From assembly GCF_001792815.1 (NCBI RefSeq), contig NZ_CP017674.1, positions 2,108,001 to 2,172,000 on the forward strand: a DNA stretch of 64,000 nucleotides, given 5' to 3'. A model generated the notes under the pieces. The model was given only the letters and a program-made list of their open reading frames with translations, was not told the DNA's origin and made no database searches. Shown piece by piece: positions 43,656 to 52,802 of this stretch. The stretch's first letter is position 1, and the number at the start of each line of letters is the position of its first letter. The DNA is from Microbacterium sp. BH-3-3-3 (lineage in GTDB: Bacteria; Actinomycetota; Actinomycetes; Actinomycetales; Microbacteriaceae). The position numbers were made by a program, and so were the translations under genes.

Positions 43656-45854
43656 ATGAACGCCACGCCACAGCCGGGGCAGGAGGACGCGCGGAGCGCC
43701 CTCGAGCAGTTCGGCATCAACCTCACCGACCGTGCCCGCCAGGGCAAGCTCGACCCCGTGATCGGGCGCGACGGCGAGATCCGCCGCGTCAGCCAGGTGC
43801 TGACCCGCCGCACGAAGAACAACCCCGTGCTCATCGGCGAACCCGGCGTCGGCAAGACCGCCGTCGTCGAGGGGCTCGCGCAGCGCATCGTCGCGGGCGA
43901 CGTCGCCGAGAGCCTCAAGAACAAAGAACTCGTGTCGCTCGACATCTCGGCGCTCGTCGCCGGCGCGATGTACCGCGGCCAGTTCGAGGAGCGACTGAAG
44001 AGCGTCCTGAAAGAGATCACCGAGTCCGATGGACGCGTCATCACGTTCATCGACGAGCTGCACGTGCTCATGGGCGCGGGCGGCGGAGAGGGCTCGGTCG
44101 CGGCATCCAACATGCTCAAGCCCATGCTCGCCCGCGGCGAGCTGCGACTGATCGGCGCGACCACGCTCGACGAGTACCGCGAGTTCATCGAGAAAGATGC
44201 CGCTCTCGAACGCCGCTTCCAGCAGGTGTACGTCGGCGAGCCCACGGTCGAAGACACCGTGGCGATCCTCCGCGGCCTGAAGGAGCGTTACGAGGCGCAC
44301 CACAAGGTCGCCATCGCCGATGCGGCGCTGGTCGCCGCAGCGTCGCTGTCGAACCGCTACATCCCCGCGCGCCAGCTGCCCGACAAGGCCATCGACCTGA
44401 TCGACGAGGCGGCCTCGCGTCTGCGCATGGAGATCGACTCCGCGCCCCTCGAGATCGACGAGCTGCGCCGACACGTCGACCGCCTCAAGCTCGAAGAGCT
44501 CGCGCTGAAGAAAGAGAAGGACGCCGCCTCGAAGGAGCGTCTCGCGACGCTCCGCGACACCCTGGCCGGCGAGCAGGCCAAACTCGACGAGCTGCAGGCC
44601 CGGTGGGAGCGCGAGCGCGCCTCGCTCAACCGCGTCGGCGACCTGAAGACCCGTCTCGACTCGGCGCGAGTGGATGCCGAGCGCGCCCAGCGCGAGGGCA
44701 ACCTCGAACGCGCGTCGCGGTTGCTGTACGCCGAGATCCCGGCGCTCGAGCGCGAGCTCATGGCCGCCGAGCGCGAGGAGCCCACCGGTGACCGGATGGT
44801 CAACGATCAGGTCACCGACGAGGACATCGCGGCGGTCATCGCCGCCTGGACCGGCATTCCGGTCGGGCGCCTGCTGCAGGGCGAGACCGAGAAGCTGCTG
44901 CACCTCGAGCGCGAGCTCGGCAAGCGCCTGATCGGGCAACGCGATGCCGTGAAGGCGGTGTCCGACGCCGTCCGCCGCTCGCGCGCCGGGATCAGCGACC
45001 CGAACCGCCCGGTCGGATCGTTCCTGTTCCTCGGCCCGACCGGTGTCGGCAAGACCGAGCTGGCGAAGTCGCTCGCCGACTTCCTCTTCGACGACGAGCA
45101 CGCCATGGTGCGCATCGACATGTCGGAGTACGGCGAGAAGCACTCCGTCTCGCGCCTCGTCGGAGCCCCTCCGGGGTATATCGGGTACGAGCAGGGTGGC
45201 CAGCTCACCGAGGCCGTGCGCCGTCGTCCCTACAGCGTCGTGCTGCTCGACGAGGTCGAGAAGGCGCACCCTGAGGTGTTCGACGTGTTGCTGCAGGTGC
45301 TCGACGACGGTCGGTTGACCGACGGACAGGGCCGCACGGTCGACTTCACCAACGTCATCCTGGTGCTCACCTCGAACCTCGGCTCGCCGATCCTCATCGA
45401 CCCGACGCTGTCGATCGAGACCAAGCACGAGCAGGTGCAGGCGCTGGTGCGCCAGGCCTTCAAGCCCGAGTTCGTGAACCGCCTCGACGACATCGTCATC
45501 TTCCAGGCCCTGAGTCAGGACGACCTGGCGCAGATCGTCGAACTCGCCGTCGATGCCCTGCACAAGCGACTGCGCGAGCGCCGGCTGTCCCTCGCGGTCA
45601 CGCCCGATGCCCGCTCGTGGCTCGCCGAACGCGGGTACGACCCGGTGTACGGCGCCCGGCCGCTGCGTCGCCTGATCCAGACCGAGATCCAGAACCGCCT
45701 CGCAATGGCGATCCTCGCCGGCACGGTGCGCGACGGCGATGTGGTGCGGGTCGACGTGGCGAGCGACGGCGACTCGCTCGTGCTGGCGAGCGCGGGCCCC
45801 GCCCAGCCCGAGACGGGCGACGACGACGTGATCGAGGCCGAGATCGTCGAGTAG
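43656..45854 (+). CDS. clpB: ATP-dependent disaggregase ClpB, form without the N-terminal domain
   Basis: A 732-residue Hsp100. It opens almost directly at the first AAA+ module ([20 protein letters not shown]), so the roughly 140-residue Clp_N substrate domain of full-length ClpB (about 860 aa) is absent. NBD1 has Walker [11 protein letters not shown] and a pore loop with [13 protein letters not shown] full coiled-coil M domain (residues about 250-375), needed for DnaK partnership, marks it as ClpB rather than ClpC. NBD2 has [12 protein letters not shown] and [14 protein letters not shown]. It ends with an acidic tail. Perfect HAIR site upstream; strong terminator downstream. Confidence 0.95.
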   Translation: MNATPQPGQEDARSALEQFGINLTDRARQGKLDPVIGRDGEIRRVSQVLTRRTKNNPVLIGEPGVGKTAVVEGLAQRIVAGDVAESLKNKELVSLDISALVAGAMYRGQFEERLKSVLKEITESDGRVITFIDELHVLMGAGGGEGSVAASNMLKPMLARGELRLIGATTLDEYREFIEKDAALERRFQQVYVGEPTVEDTVAILRGLKERYEAHHKVAIADAALVAAASLSNRYIPARQLPDKAIDLIDEAASRLRMEIDSAPLEIDELRRHVDRLKLEELALKKEKDAASKERLATLRDTLAGEQAKLDELQARWERERASLNRVGDLKTRLDSARVDAERAQREGNLERASRLLYAEIPALERELMAAEREEPTGDRMVNDQVTDEDIAAVIAAWTGIPVGRLLQGETEKLLHLERELGKRLIGQRDAVKAVSDAVRRSRAGISDPNRPVGSFLFLGPTGVGKTELAKSLADFLFDDEHAMVRIDMSEYGEKHSVSRLVGAPPGYIGYEQGGQLTEAVRRRPYSVVLLDEVEKAHPEVFDVLLQVLDDGRLTDGQGRTVDFTNVILVLTSNLGSPILIDPTLSIETKHEQVQALVRQAFKPEFVNRLDDIVIFQALSQDDLAQIVELAVDALHKRLRERRLSLAVTPDARSWLAERGYDPVYGARPLRRLIQTEIQNRLAMAILAGTVRDGDVVRVDVASDGDSLVLASAGPAQPETGDDDVIEAEIVE

Positions 45855-45861
45855 TCGAACG

Positions 45862-45904
45862 CGAGAGGGGGATGCGGCGCGCGGTGCGCGGCATCCCCCT
45901 CTCG
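45862..45904 (+). terminator. Terminator after clpB
   Basis: CGAGAGGGGGATGC (45862-45875) and GCATCCCCCTCTCG (45891-45904) form a perfect 14-bp stem; the loop is itself GC-rich and can pair further. It starts 8 bp after the clpB stop. Confidence 0.88.
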
Positions 45905-45956
45905 TGTGCGGTCGGCCGCGCATCGCGCGTGCCGGTCTCCGCGTCCCGGCCCCTCC

Positions 45957-46025
45957 CGCATAAACGCTCATCGTGCGCATAAACGCGTCGGCTGAGCGTT
46001 TCTGCGCAGGATGAGCGTTTATGCG
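45957..46025. repeat. Nested palindrome built from GCATAAACGC units
   Basis: Outer arms CGCATAAACGCTCATC (45957-45972) and GATGAGCGTTTATGCG (46010-46025) are perfect 16-bp complements. Inside them GCGCATAAACGC (45975-45986) and GCGTTTCTGCGC (45996-46007) form a second near-perfect pair. The 69-bp structure lies beyond the clpB terminator and before the nitroreductase terminator. Its AT-rich core stands out from the surrounding sequence; it may be a mobile REP-like unit or a regulatory site. Confidence 0.8.
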
Positions 46026-46073
46026 CAAGAGGGCGTCGGCAGAGCGCGTCGGCCGTGCGCCGACGCCATGAGG

Positions 46074-46127
46074 AACGCCCGCCGCACCGGAAGGGCCCTC
46101 GGCGGGTTCTCCGGTGCGGCGGGCGTT
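46074..46127 (-). terminator. Terminator for the nitroreductase gene
   Basis: AACGCCCGCCGCACCGGA (46074-46091) and TCCGGTGCGGCGGGCGTT (46110-46127) are perfect 18-bp complements 18 bp apart, just downstream (minus strand) of the nitroreductase stop. Confidence 0.85.
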
Positions 46128-46144
46128 CGCCGCGGGTGGGCCGC

Positions 46145-46729
46145 TCAGTCGTCGACGAGCAGCGAGTCCGCCACGGAGCGGCGCTCGCGGGGGGCGAGCT
46201 CGCGCTGGCGCAGGCCCTCTTCGGCGGCGTCGATGTCGCCGAGAGCGCCGACCGCGATGACGGTGACGGGGGTGAAGCGCGCCTCGATGTCGAAGGCGGC
46301 ACGCAGGTCGTCGGCCACGAAGCCGCCCATCTGGTGCGTCGCGAGACCCTCGGCGTGTGCCTGCACGGTGAAGTGCGCGGCGGCCTGGCCGGCGTCGTAG
46401 AGCGCCCACGGGCGCGCGTCACCCTCGGCGGTCTCGTGCTCGGCGAGCACGACGAGCAGGGCGCCGGCGGCGGGGGCCCAGGCCTGGTTGAAGCCCATGA
46501 GGGCCGACACGATCTTCTCGTGCGCCGCCGAACCGCGACGGGCGAGGATCAGGCGCCAGGGCTGGTGGTTCATGCCCGAGGGTGCCCAGCGGGCGGCCTC
46601 GAGGGCGGAGCGCAGCGCGGTCTCGTCGATCGGCGTCTCGGGGTCGAAGACGCGGGTGCTCCAGCGCTCGGCGAGCACGCCGAGGATCGGAGCGTCGGTG
46701 GGCGCGGTGCGGTCGAGGGTGAGGGACAT
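46145..46729 (-). CDS. Nitroreductase-family FMN oxidoreductase
   Basis: A 194-residue nitroreductase fold protein. FMN-phosphate contacts are in ERWSTRVFDPE, the substrate/flavin segment is ARWAPSGMNHQPWRLIL, and AEGLATHQMGGF is the glycine-rich second FMN block. These enzymes reduce nitro groups, quinones or flavins with NAD(P)H. AGGAG lies 6 nt before ATG 46729. Monocistronic. Confidence 0.88.
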   Translation of the reverse strand: MSLTLDRTAPTDAPILGVLAERWSTRVFDPETPIDETALRSALEAARWAPSGMNHQPWRLILARRGSAAHEKIVSALMGFNQAWAPAAGALLVVLAEHETAEGDARPWALYDAGQAAAHFTVQAHAEGLATHQMGGFVADDLRAAFDIEARFTPVTVIAVGALGDIDAAEEGLRQRELAPRERRSVADSLLVDD

Positions 46730-46848
46730 GGCTACTCCTGAGAACGGGGACAGATCCGGTCGCCATTGACCTCCACCATTGAACACACCCGGCCTCTTTC
46801 GTGTTCCCTCGTGACGGTATGGGTCGTCCAGCCTCGGTCCCGGTAGCC

Positions 46849-47067
46849 GTGCACAACGGCGGGGCCAGGCCGCAACGCGCCGTTTCAGGATGCCGATACC
46901 CCGGCGCGTTTGCCCCGGCCCCCGCCGTTGTGCACGCGGCGGCGCAGGCGGCCGTGCATAACGTCGACCCCTCGGCAACCCGTGCACAACGGCGGGGCCA
47001 GGCGGCAATACGCCGGTTCGGGATGCCGGTACCCCGGCGCGTCTGCCCGGCCCCCGCCGTTGTGCAC
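46849..47067. repeat. Duplicated 87-bp element bounded by 16-bp inverted repeats
   Basis: Two copies (46849-46935 and 46982-47067) each start GTGCACAACGGCGGGG and end CCCCGCCGTTGTGCAC, the exact inverse. Their interiors share gatgccg, taccccggcgcgt and ggcccccgccg, so they are related along the whole length. They occupy most of the 387-bp gap between the nitroreductase and the G6PDH-like gene, which holds no convincing gene. They look like miniature inverted-repeat/REP-type elements. Confidence 0.8.
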
Positions 47068-47116
47068 GCGGCGGCGCCGCGGCGAGGTGCCCCGACGGGA
47101 CCTCAGCCCCTCGGCG

Positions 47117-48478
47117 TCACAGCTTCCAGGACTCGGGGCCCGTGGAACCGGCCGGGTACTCGTCGAGCGGCACCCGGTTCTGGCGCCACGCGTCGATGAC
47201 GGGCTGCACGATGCGCCAGCACTGCTCGGCCGCGTCGGCGCGCACCGCGAGCATGGCGTCGCCGTCGAGGATGCCCGAGAGCACTTCGCCGTACGCCTTC
47301 AGTCCGCCGACGCCGAGGTCGGCGGCCAGCGTCACCCGCTCGAGTTCGAGGGGGTCGTCGGCGCCGTTGACGTTGAGCCCGAGGCTCATCGTGTCGGGGC
47401 CGAGTGAGAAGACGAGCACCGACGGGTCGCTCTCGCCGATGAAGCCGCCCGGGAGGTGCCGCACGGGCTTGAAGGTGACGGTCGCGGCCGGGTCTCCGGC
47501 ATCCAGCGCCTTGCCCGACCGCAGTGTGATCGGCACCCCCTGCCAGCGGGAGGTGCGCACCTCGACGGTCATCTCGGCCAGTGTCTCGGTGCCGCGCGAC
47601 GCATCGACGCCCGGCTCGTCGACGTACGAGGGGAAGTGGCGGTCGCCGACGTCGCCCGCCGTGTACCGCGCGCGCCGGGAGTTCTTCACCGGGTCGTCGT
47701 CGAGCACGTGGGTGGCCCGCAGCACCGCCGAGGTGGCATCGCGCAGGTCGAGCTGGTCGAGGGTGGAGGGCGGCTCCATCGTGACGAAGGCCATGACCTG
47801 CAGCAGGTGGCTCTGGATCATGTCGACGAGCGCGCCGGCGGAGTCGTAATACCCCGCGCGACCCTCGAGGCCGAGCTTCTCGGGGAAGTCGACGGTGATC
47901 GACGCGATGTCGTCGGCCGACCACACGCTCTCGATGATGCGGTTGGCGAAGCGCGCGCCGAGCAGGTTGAGCACCGTGGAACGCCCGAGGAAGTGGTCGA
48001 TGCGGAAGACCTGGTCCTCGGGAACGAGCGTCGCCAGTTGCTGGTTGAGCTTGTGCGCGCTGGCCTCGTCGGTGCCGAACGGCTTCTCGAGCGCGAGGAT
48101 CGTTCCCTCGGGAATGGTCACGTCGCTCAGCGCGAGGCACGACTTCTCGGCCACGGCCGGCGGGACGGCGAAGTACAGCGCCGGACGCCCCTCGGCGTCG
48201 TCGAGCAGCTGCTGCAGGTCGGCGGCCTTCGTGATGTCGGCTCGGGAGTAGGTCGTGGCCGAGACCGAGTCGAAAGCGGCCTCGGCGTCCATCGTCTGGA
48301 ACGCCCGGTGCACCACCTCGCGCCAGTGCTCGTCGGTCCAGTCCTCCATGCCCGCGCCGTGCAGGCGCACCGACCGCCCGGGCTCGCGCACGAGCAGTTG
48401 GCCCAGGGCCGGGAGGAGCAGTCGAGAAGTGAGGTCGCCTGAAGCGCCCAGGATGATCAGGGTGGTGTCCGCCGCCAT
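47117..48478 (-). CDS. Glucose-6-phosphate dehydrogenase-family protein
   Basis: A 453-residue G6PDH homologue. LIILGASGDLTSRLLLPAL is the NADP-binding start, ALEKPFGTD contains the conserved Lys, and RIDHFLGRSTVLNLL is the substrate signature. Canonical enzymes read RIDHYLGKE, so the usual Lys is Arg here. It is somewhat shorter than housekeeping Zwf (about 490-510). Probably a divergent paralogue acting in the pentose phosphate or a related hexose-oxidation route. It is divergent from the GH15 gene, 113 bp away. No other pentose-phosphate gene is nearby. Confidence 0.83.
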   Translation of the reverse strand: MAADTTLIILGASGDLTSRLLLPALGQLLVREPGRSVRLHGAGMEDWTDEHWREVVHRAFQTMDAEAAFDSVSATTYSRADITKAADLQQLLDDAEGRPALYFAVPPAVAEKSCLALSDVTIPEGTILALEKPFGTDEASAHKLNQQLATLVPEDQVFRIDHFLGRSTVLNLLGARFANRIIESVWSADDIASITVDFPEKLGLEGRAGYYDSAGALVDMIQSHLLQVMAFVTMEPPSTLDQLDLRDATSAVLRATHVLDDDPVKNSRRARYTAGDVGDRHFPSYVDEPGVDASRGTETLAEMTVEVRTSRWQGVPITLRSGKALDAGDPAATVTFKPVRHLPGGFIGESDPSVLVFSLGPDTMSLGLNVNGADDPLELERVTLAADLGVGGLKAYGEVLSGILDGDAMLAVRADAAEQCWRIVQPVIDAWRQNRVPLDEYPAGSTGPESWKL

Positions 48479-48591
48479 GCCGCTCAGCGTAGCGATACCT
48501 TCCGACCTCGCCCCGCCCTTGCGGATGACCGAGGGATGCCACTCATCGAACCCGGAGGTGCGATGCGGGTGTTTGCTGCCATGATCCGAGG

Positions 48592-50373
48592 GTGACGACT
48601 CCGATCGAGGACTACGCCGTCCTCAGCAACTGCCGGTCCGCCGCCCTCGTCTCCTCGCGAGGGAGCATCGACTGGCTCTGCCTGCCGCGGTACGACAGCG
48701 GCTCGATGTTCAGCGCGCTGCTCGGCGACGAGTCGCACGGCGCGTGGTCGTTGCGCCCGGCCGACCCCCAGGCGCGCGCGACGCGTCGGTACGACGGCGA
48801 CACGTTCGTGCTCGTCACCCGCTGGGAGACCGAGACCGGCGTCGCCGAGGTGTACGACGCCATGCCCGTCGACGAGGGGGTGGAGGCCGTCATCCGTCGC
48901 GTGGTCGGGGTCTCGGGCCAGGTCGACTTCGTCAGCGAGGTGCGTCTGCGCTTCGACTACGCCCGCGCCGTGCCCTGGGTGCGGCAGATCGGCCACGCCG
49001 ACGAGCACGCGATCCTCGCCGTCGCCGGCCCCGACGCCGTGACCCTGCGGGGCCCCCGCCTCATCGCCGTCGGCACCGCCCACCGCGGGCGGTGGACGAC
49101 GAGCCCGGGCCACCGCGTCGACTCGGTCCTGTCGTGGGGGCCGTCGTGGCAGGACCCGCCGGTGTCGTTCGACGTGTCGGCGGCGCTGGAGCGCACGCGC
49201 GAGTGGTGGTCGTCGTGGGCCGACCGCGTGCAGTCCGCGGGCACGCACGCCGCCCTCGTCACCCGTTCCCTCATGGTGCTGCGCGCGCTCACGCACTCCG
49301 AGACGGGCGGCATCGTCGCCGCGGCCACGACCTCGCTGCCCGAGGCGTTCGGAGGCTCGCGCAACTGGGACTACCGCTACGTCTGGCTGCGCGACGCGGC
49401 CCTCACACTGAGCGCGTACATCGACCACGGCTACCTCGACGCCGCACAGCGCTGGCGCACCTGGTTGCTGAGGGCGATCGCCGGGGACCCCGCCGACGTG
49501 CAGATCATGTACGGCATCGCGGGTGAGCGCGACCTGCCGGAGCGCGAGATCACCAGCCTCCCCGGGTACGGGGGAGCCGCCCCCGTGCGCATCGGCAACG
49601 GCGCCGTCGACCAGTACCAGGCCGACGTGATCGGCGAGGTCATGGTGGCGCTCGAGGCGGCGCGGAACGCCGGGGTCGAAGAGACGACGTTCTCGTGGTC
49701 GCTGCAGCGGGCGTTGCTCGACCAGCTCGCGAGCGAGGTCGACCGGCCCGACCTGGGCATCTGGGAGATGCGCGGCGAGCCGCACTTCTTCACCCACTCG
49801 CGGGCGATGGTGTGGGCGGCGTTCGATCGCGGCATCCGCGCCGTCGAAGAGGGCGGGCGCGACGGCGACGTCGACACTTGGCGCACCCTGCGCGATCGGG
49901 TCCGCGCCGACATCGACGCGCACGGGGTGCACGAGGGCGGATGGTTCACGCAGCACTTCGGCACCGACGAGGTCGATGCCTCGCTGCTGGTGCTGCCCCA
50001 GGTGGGGTTCTGCGCGTACGACGACCCCCGCATGCTCGCCACCGTCGCCCGCATGGAAGAGACGCTCATGCCCGATGGGTGGCTGCTGCGCTACCGCACG
50101 ACGGGTGTCGACGGCCTCACCGGGGACGAGCATCCGTTCCTCGCCTGTTCCTTCTGGCTGGTCGGGCAGTACGCGCACAGCGGTCGCCGCGACGAGGCCG
50201 TGACGCTGATGCACCGGCTCACCGCCGTCGCGAACGACCTCGGCCTGCTGTCGGAGGAGTACGACCCCACCACCGGTCACCAGGTCGGCAACACCCCGCA
50301 GGCGCTGTCGCACCTCGCGCTGGTGGGGGCGGCCGACGCGCTGGATGCGACGGCGCCGCGCCCCGGCGCCTGA
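48592..50373 (+). CDS. GH15-family glycoside hydrolase (glucoamylase/trehalase-like)
   Basis: A 593-residue protein. An N-terminal beta-sandwich domain (DYAVLSNCRSAALVSSRGSI, DWLCLPRYDSGSMF) of about 220 residues is followed by an (alpha/alpha)6 barrel. The barrel carries the conserved GGSRNWDYRYVWLRDAALT, GIAGERDLPEREI, IGNGAVDQYQADVIGEV and SEEYDPTTGHQVGN. This is the pattern of actinobacterial GH15 trehalases/glucoamylase-like enzymes. There is no signal peptide, so it acts on an intracellular glucan or trehalose. Starts at GTG. Confidence 0.9.
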   Translation: MTTPIEDYAVLSNCRSAALVSSRGSIDWLCLPRYDSGSMFSALLGDESHGAWSLRPADPQARATRRYDGDTFVLVTRWETETGVAEVYDAMPVDEGVEAVIRRVVGVSGQVDFVSEVRLRFDYARAVPWVRQIGHADEHAILAVAGPDAVTLRGPRLIAVGTAHRGRWTTSPGHRVDSVLSWGPSWQDPPVSFDVSAALERTREWWSSWADRVQSAGTHAALVTRSLMVLRALTHSETGGIVAAATTSLPEAFGGSRNWDYRYVWLRDAALTLSAYIDHGYLDAAQRWRTWLLRAIAGDPADVQIMYGIAGERDLPEREITSLPGYGGAAPVRIGNGAVDQYQADVIGEVMVALEAARNAGVEETTFSWSLQRALLDQLASEVDRPDLGIWEMRGEPHFFTHSRAMVWAAFDRGIRAVEEGGRDGDVDTWRTLRDRVRADIDAHGVHEGGWFTQHFGTDEVDASLLVLPQVGFCAYDDPRMLATVARMEETLMPDGWLLRYRTTGVDGLTGDEHPFLACSFWLVGQYAHSGRRDEAVTLMHRLTAVANDLGLLSEEYDPTTGHQVGNTPQALSHLALVGAADALDATAPRPGA

Positions 50374-50492
50374 TCTCGTCGCGGCGTCGGGTCGCTCGAC
50401 CTGCACGGCGCGCGCCTGACGTCGCGGAGGCCCCGATGGTCTCGACCCGGCTTCCCGCCCCCGCCGCCCCGGCGCGGCTCTAGAGTCAACGC

Positions 50493-51200
50493 ATGGACGA
50501 CGACGTCGAGCTGCGGCACCTGCGCGAGCGGGTCTACGGTGCCGACGGCGCCGCCGCGACGCCGGCGATGATCGAGCGCCTCGGCGAGCTCGAAGAGCGG
50601 GTACGCCGCACCGGGAGCGGCGAGCCCGAGCGTGCGCCCCGGCGCGACCCCGACGCGTCGGACGACCCGACCCCGGATGCCGCGCCCGAGGGCGCCGAGC
50701 CCGCGGACGCCGATGCCCGCTTACCGCGCCCCGCCCTGCGGTGGGCGCTCGCCGCGGTCGGCGCCCTCGCCCTGCTCGGCGTCGGCGCCGCGATCGGCGC
50801 GGGGCTGTCGGCCGTGCCCTCGACCGCCGCGACCCCGGACCCCGCGGCGGCGAGCCTGCCCGAGCTGACGTTCCCGCAGACGGTCGAAGACGTGATCTCG
50901 GCCGACATCCTGCGCGACAGCGGCATCGACCCCGCCAGCACGCGCTACATCGCGACGGTGAGCGACTTCCGCATCTACCTCGCGCAACCCGACGACGGCG
51001 ACGGGCGCTGCATCGCGACCTTCACCTCGACGGACAACAGTCCGTGGTCGGCGGGGTGCGCGAGCGGCGCGCAGACGGGGGCCGCGGTCTTCGGCGTCGA
51101 CGAGAAACTCACCGTCGCGATCGGGGAGCCGGTGCGGTCGGTGATCGACGGCATCCCGATCCGCCTGTCCGACAGCGTCACGGCCTTCGTGGCGCGCTGA
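50493..51200 (+). CDS. Single-pass membrane protein of unknown function
   Basis: A 235-residue protein: an N-terminal cytoplasmic, charged region with a short coiled-coil-like stretch (MIERLGELEERVRR). Then come about 40 Pro/Asp/Ala-rich residues, one TM helix (WALAAVGALALLGVGAAIGAGL, around residue 85) and an external domain of about 120 residues with two Cys (GRCIATFTS and WSAGCASG) that may form a disulfide. TAGAGT lies 6 nt before the ATG, implying a leaderless mRNA. It is followed by the VOC gene 16 bp away. Confidence 0.7.
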   Translation: MDDDVELRHLRERVYGADGAAATPAMIERLGELEERVRRTGSGEPERAPRRDPDASDDPTPDAAPEGAEPADADARLPRPALRWALAAVGALALLGVGAAIGAGLSAVPSTAATPDPAAASLPELTFPQTVEDVISADILRDSGIDPASTRYIATVSDFRIYLAQPDDGDGRCIATFTSTDNSPWSAGCASGAQTGAAVFGVDEKLTVAIGEPVRSVIDGIPIRLSDSVTAFVAR

Positions 51201-51216
51201 ACGAAGGAGCACGATC

Positions 51217-51597
51217 ATGTTCGATCCCGCCGGTGCCTTCTCGGGTTTCGCTGTCGACGACCTCGACGCGGCCCACCGGTTCTACGCCGACACCCTCGGC
51301 CTGACGGTGGAGGTGTTCGAGGACACGGGCTTCCTCTCGCTCCAGCTCGGATCGGGCGGGAGCGTGCTCGTCTACGGCAAACCGCATCACGAGCCCGCCA
51401 CGTTCACGGTGCTGAACTTCCCCGTCGCCGACGTCGAGGCCGCCGTCGACGACCTGCGTTCCCGCGGCGTCGACACCAAGATCTACCCCGACTCCGATAT
51501 CCCCACCGATGAGCGCGGCATCATGCGCGAGGGCGGCCCGCTCATCGCCTGGTTCCGCGACCCGGCGGGCAACGTGCTCGCCGTGCTCGAGGAGTGA
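51217..51597 (+). CDS. VOC-superfamily protein (glyoxalase-like)
   Basis: A 126-residue single-module VOC protein: FSGFAVDDLDAAHRFYADTL, TVLNFPVADVEAAVDDL and FRDPAGNVLAVLEE. The usual first metal-binding His is absent (FSGFAV), which suggests binding/resistance or an inactive homologue rather than glyoxalase I. AAGGAG upstream of the ATG. Probably co-transcribed with the preceding membrane protein. Confidence 0.83.
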   Translation: MFDPAGAFSGFAVDDLDAAHRFYADTLGLTVEVFEDTGFLSLQLGSGGSVLVYGKPHHEPATFTVLNFPVADVEAAVDDLRSRGVDTKIYPDSDIPTDERGIMREGGPLIAWFRDPAGNVLAVLEE

Positions 51598-51626
51598 CGG
51601 CGCCGAGACCGGCGTCACGGCGCGAA

Positions 51627-51666
51627 GAGGGGGATGGATGCCGAACCCCTGGCATCCATCCCCCTC
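51627..51666. terminator. Bidirectional terminator between the VOC and ABC permease genes
   Basis: GAGGGGGATGGATGCC and GGCATCCATCCCCCTC form a perfect 16-bp stem with an 8-nt loop, placed between convergent genes ending at 51597 and 51684. Confidence 0.88.
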
Positions 51667-51683
51667 CGACGTGAGCCGCGCGA

Positions 51684-52802
51684 TCAGCCCTTCAGCGCCT
51701 CCGCCAGCTTGACGCGTGCGCCCATGCGCAGCAGCGAGTTGCGGTAGATGCGCGAGCCGACGCCGATGGCCGCGATGCACGAGACGAGCAGGATGACCAG
51801 CGAGAGCACGGGCTCCCACCACTGCGCGTCGCCGAGGTACATGCGCAGCGGCATCCCCACCGGTGCCGAGAACGGCACGTACGACATGACCGTCAGCACG
51901 ACGGGGTTGTCGTTGAAGAAGATCACGAGGAAGTACGGCGCCATGATCAGCATGGTGATGGGGGTGGTCGTGGCGCCGATGTCCTCCTGGCGCGAGACCA
52001 TCGCGGCCGCCGCGGCGAACAGCGCCGCCAGCAGCACGAACCCGAAAAGGAAGAAGATCGCGAACCAGGCGATCGGTGCCCCGAGGGCGCTCAGCACCCC
52101 GGCCTGGTCCGTGACGGCGAGACCGATGACGGCCACGGCCGCCAGCAGCACGATCTGCGCCATCGCGAGCACCGTGTTGCCCAGCACCTTGCCGGCGAGC
52201 AGGGTGCGCACGGGGATCGCCGAGATGAGGATCTCGACCACGCGCGTCTGCTTCTCTTCCACCACGCTCTGCGCGATCGTGCCGCCGAAGGTCGAGGCGG
52301 CGATGAGGAACACCAGGCCGAAGCCGAGGGCGATGAGGTAGCGCAGCGCGCTCGCCGCTCCCGCACCCGGTTCGAGCTCCTGCACGGGCGGGGTCTCGCT
52401 CAGCATCTGCAGCAAGGTCGAGGGCACGCTGTCCTTCACCACGACGGTGTAGTCGAACGCGGCATCCGACGAGCCCGAGACCAGGGCGGCATCCACCGTC
52501 CCGTCCTCGACGAGGGCGGTCGCGGCACCGTCGTCGGCGGCGACGGTGACCTCGAGCCCGTCGAGGCTCGACACGGCGCTCTGCGTCTGGGAGGTGACGG
52601 CGACGGGGATGCCGCTGCCGCTGGCGTTGCTGGCGGCGAACCCGCCCCAGATCACCGAGGCGAGGGCCGCGACGACGAGGATGGCGGTCGAGATGACGAA
52701 GGATTTGCTGCGCAGCTTCGACCCGATCTCGCGCTCGGCGACGAGCCAGACGCTCTGCAGCTCGCTGGGAGCGTGACGGGGAGTGGGCGACGAGGTGCTC
52801 AC
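51684..52802 (-). CDS. ABC-2 type permease (NatB-like)
   Basis: A 372-residue membrane protein with one TM near the N-terminus, an external domain of about 110 residues (GIPVAVTSQTQSAVSS and onward) and five or six C-terminal helices. The ABC-2 hallmark is VVEEKQTRVVEILISAIPV, and the last helices include AIFFLFGFVLLAALFAAAAA. It pairs with the ATPase at 52799 (4-bp overlap), like NatAB sodium exporters. Beside two response-regulator/kinase sets and a RiPP cluster, a role in peptide export or self-protection deserves consideration. Confidence 0.85.
   Translation of the reverse strand: MSTSSPTPRHAPSELQSVWLVAEREIGSKLRSKSFVISTAILVVAALASVIWGGFAASNASGSGIPVAVTSQTQSAVSSLDGLEVTVAADDGAATALVEDGTVDAALVSGSSDAAFDYTVVVKDSVPSTLLQMLSETPPVQELEPGAGAASALRYLIALGFGLVFLIAASTFGGTIAQSVVEEKQTRVVEILISAIPVRTLLAGKVLGNTVLAMAQIVLLAAVAVIGLAVTDQAGVLSALGAPIAWFAIFFLFGFVLLAALFAAAAAMVSRQEDIGATTTPITMLIMAPYFLVIFFNDNPVVLTVMSYVPFSAPVGMPLRMYLGDAQWWEPVLSLVILLVSCIAAIGVGSRIYRNSLLRMGARVKLAEALKG

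Noticed and set aside
43617..46409. A 930-codon open frame antisense to clpB, and similar very long antisense frames opposite dnaK/grpE (30562-33003), the ABC exporter (37166-39577) and the glycosyltransferases (40709-43510)
   Set aside because: High GC leaves few stop codons in the antisense frames. The predicted proteins are Arg/Gly/Asp-rich without domains, and the sense strands encode well-known proteins.
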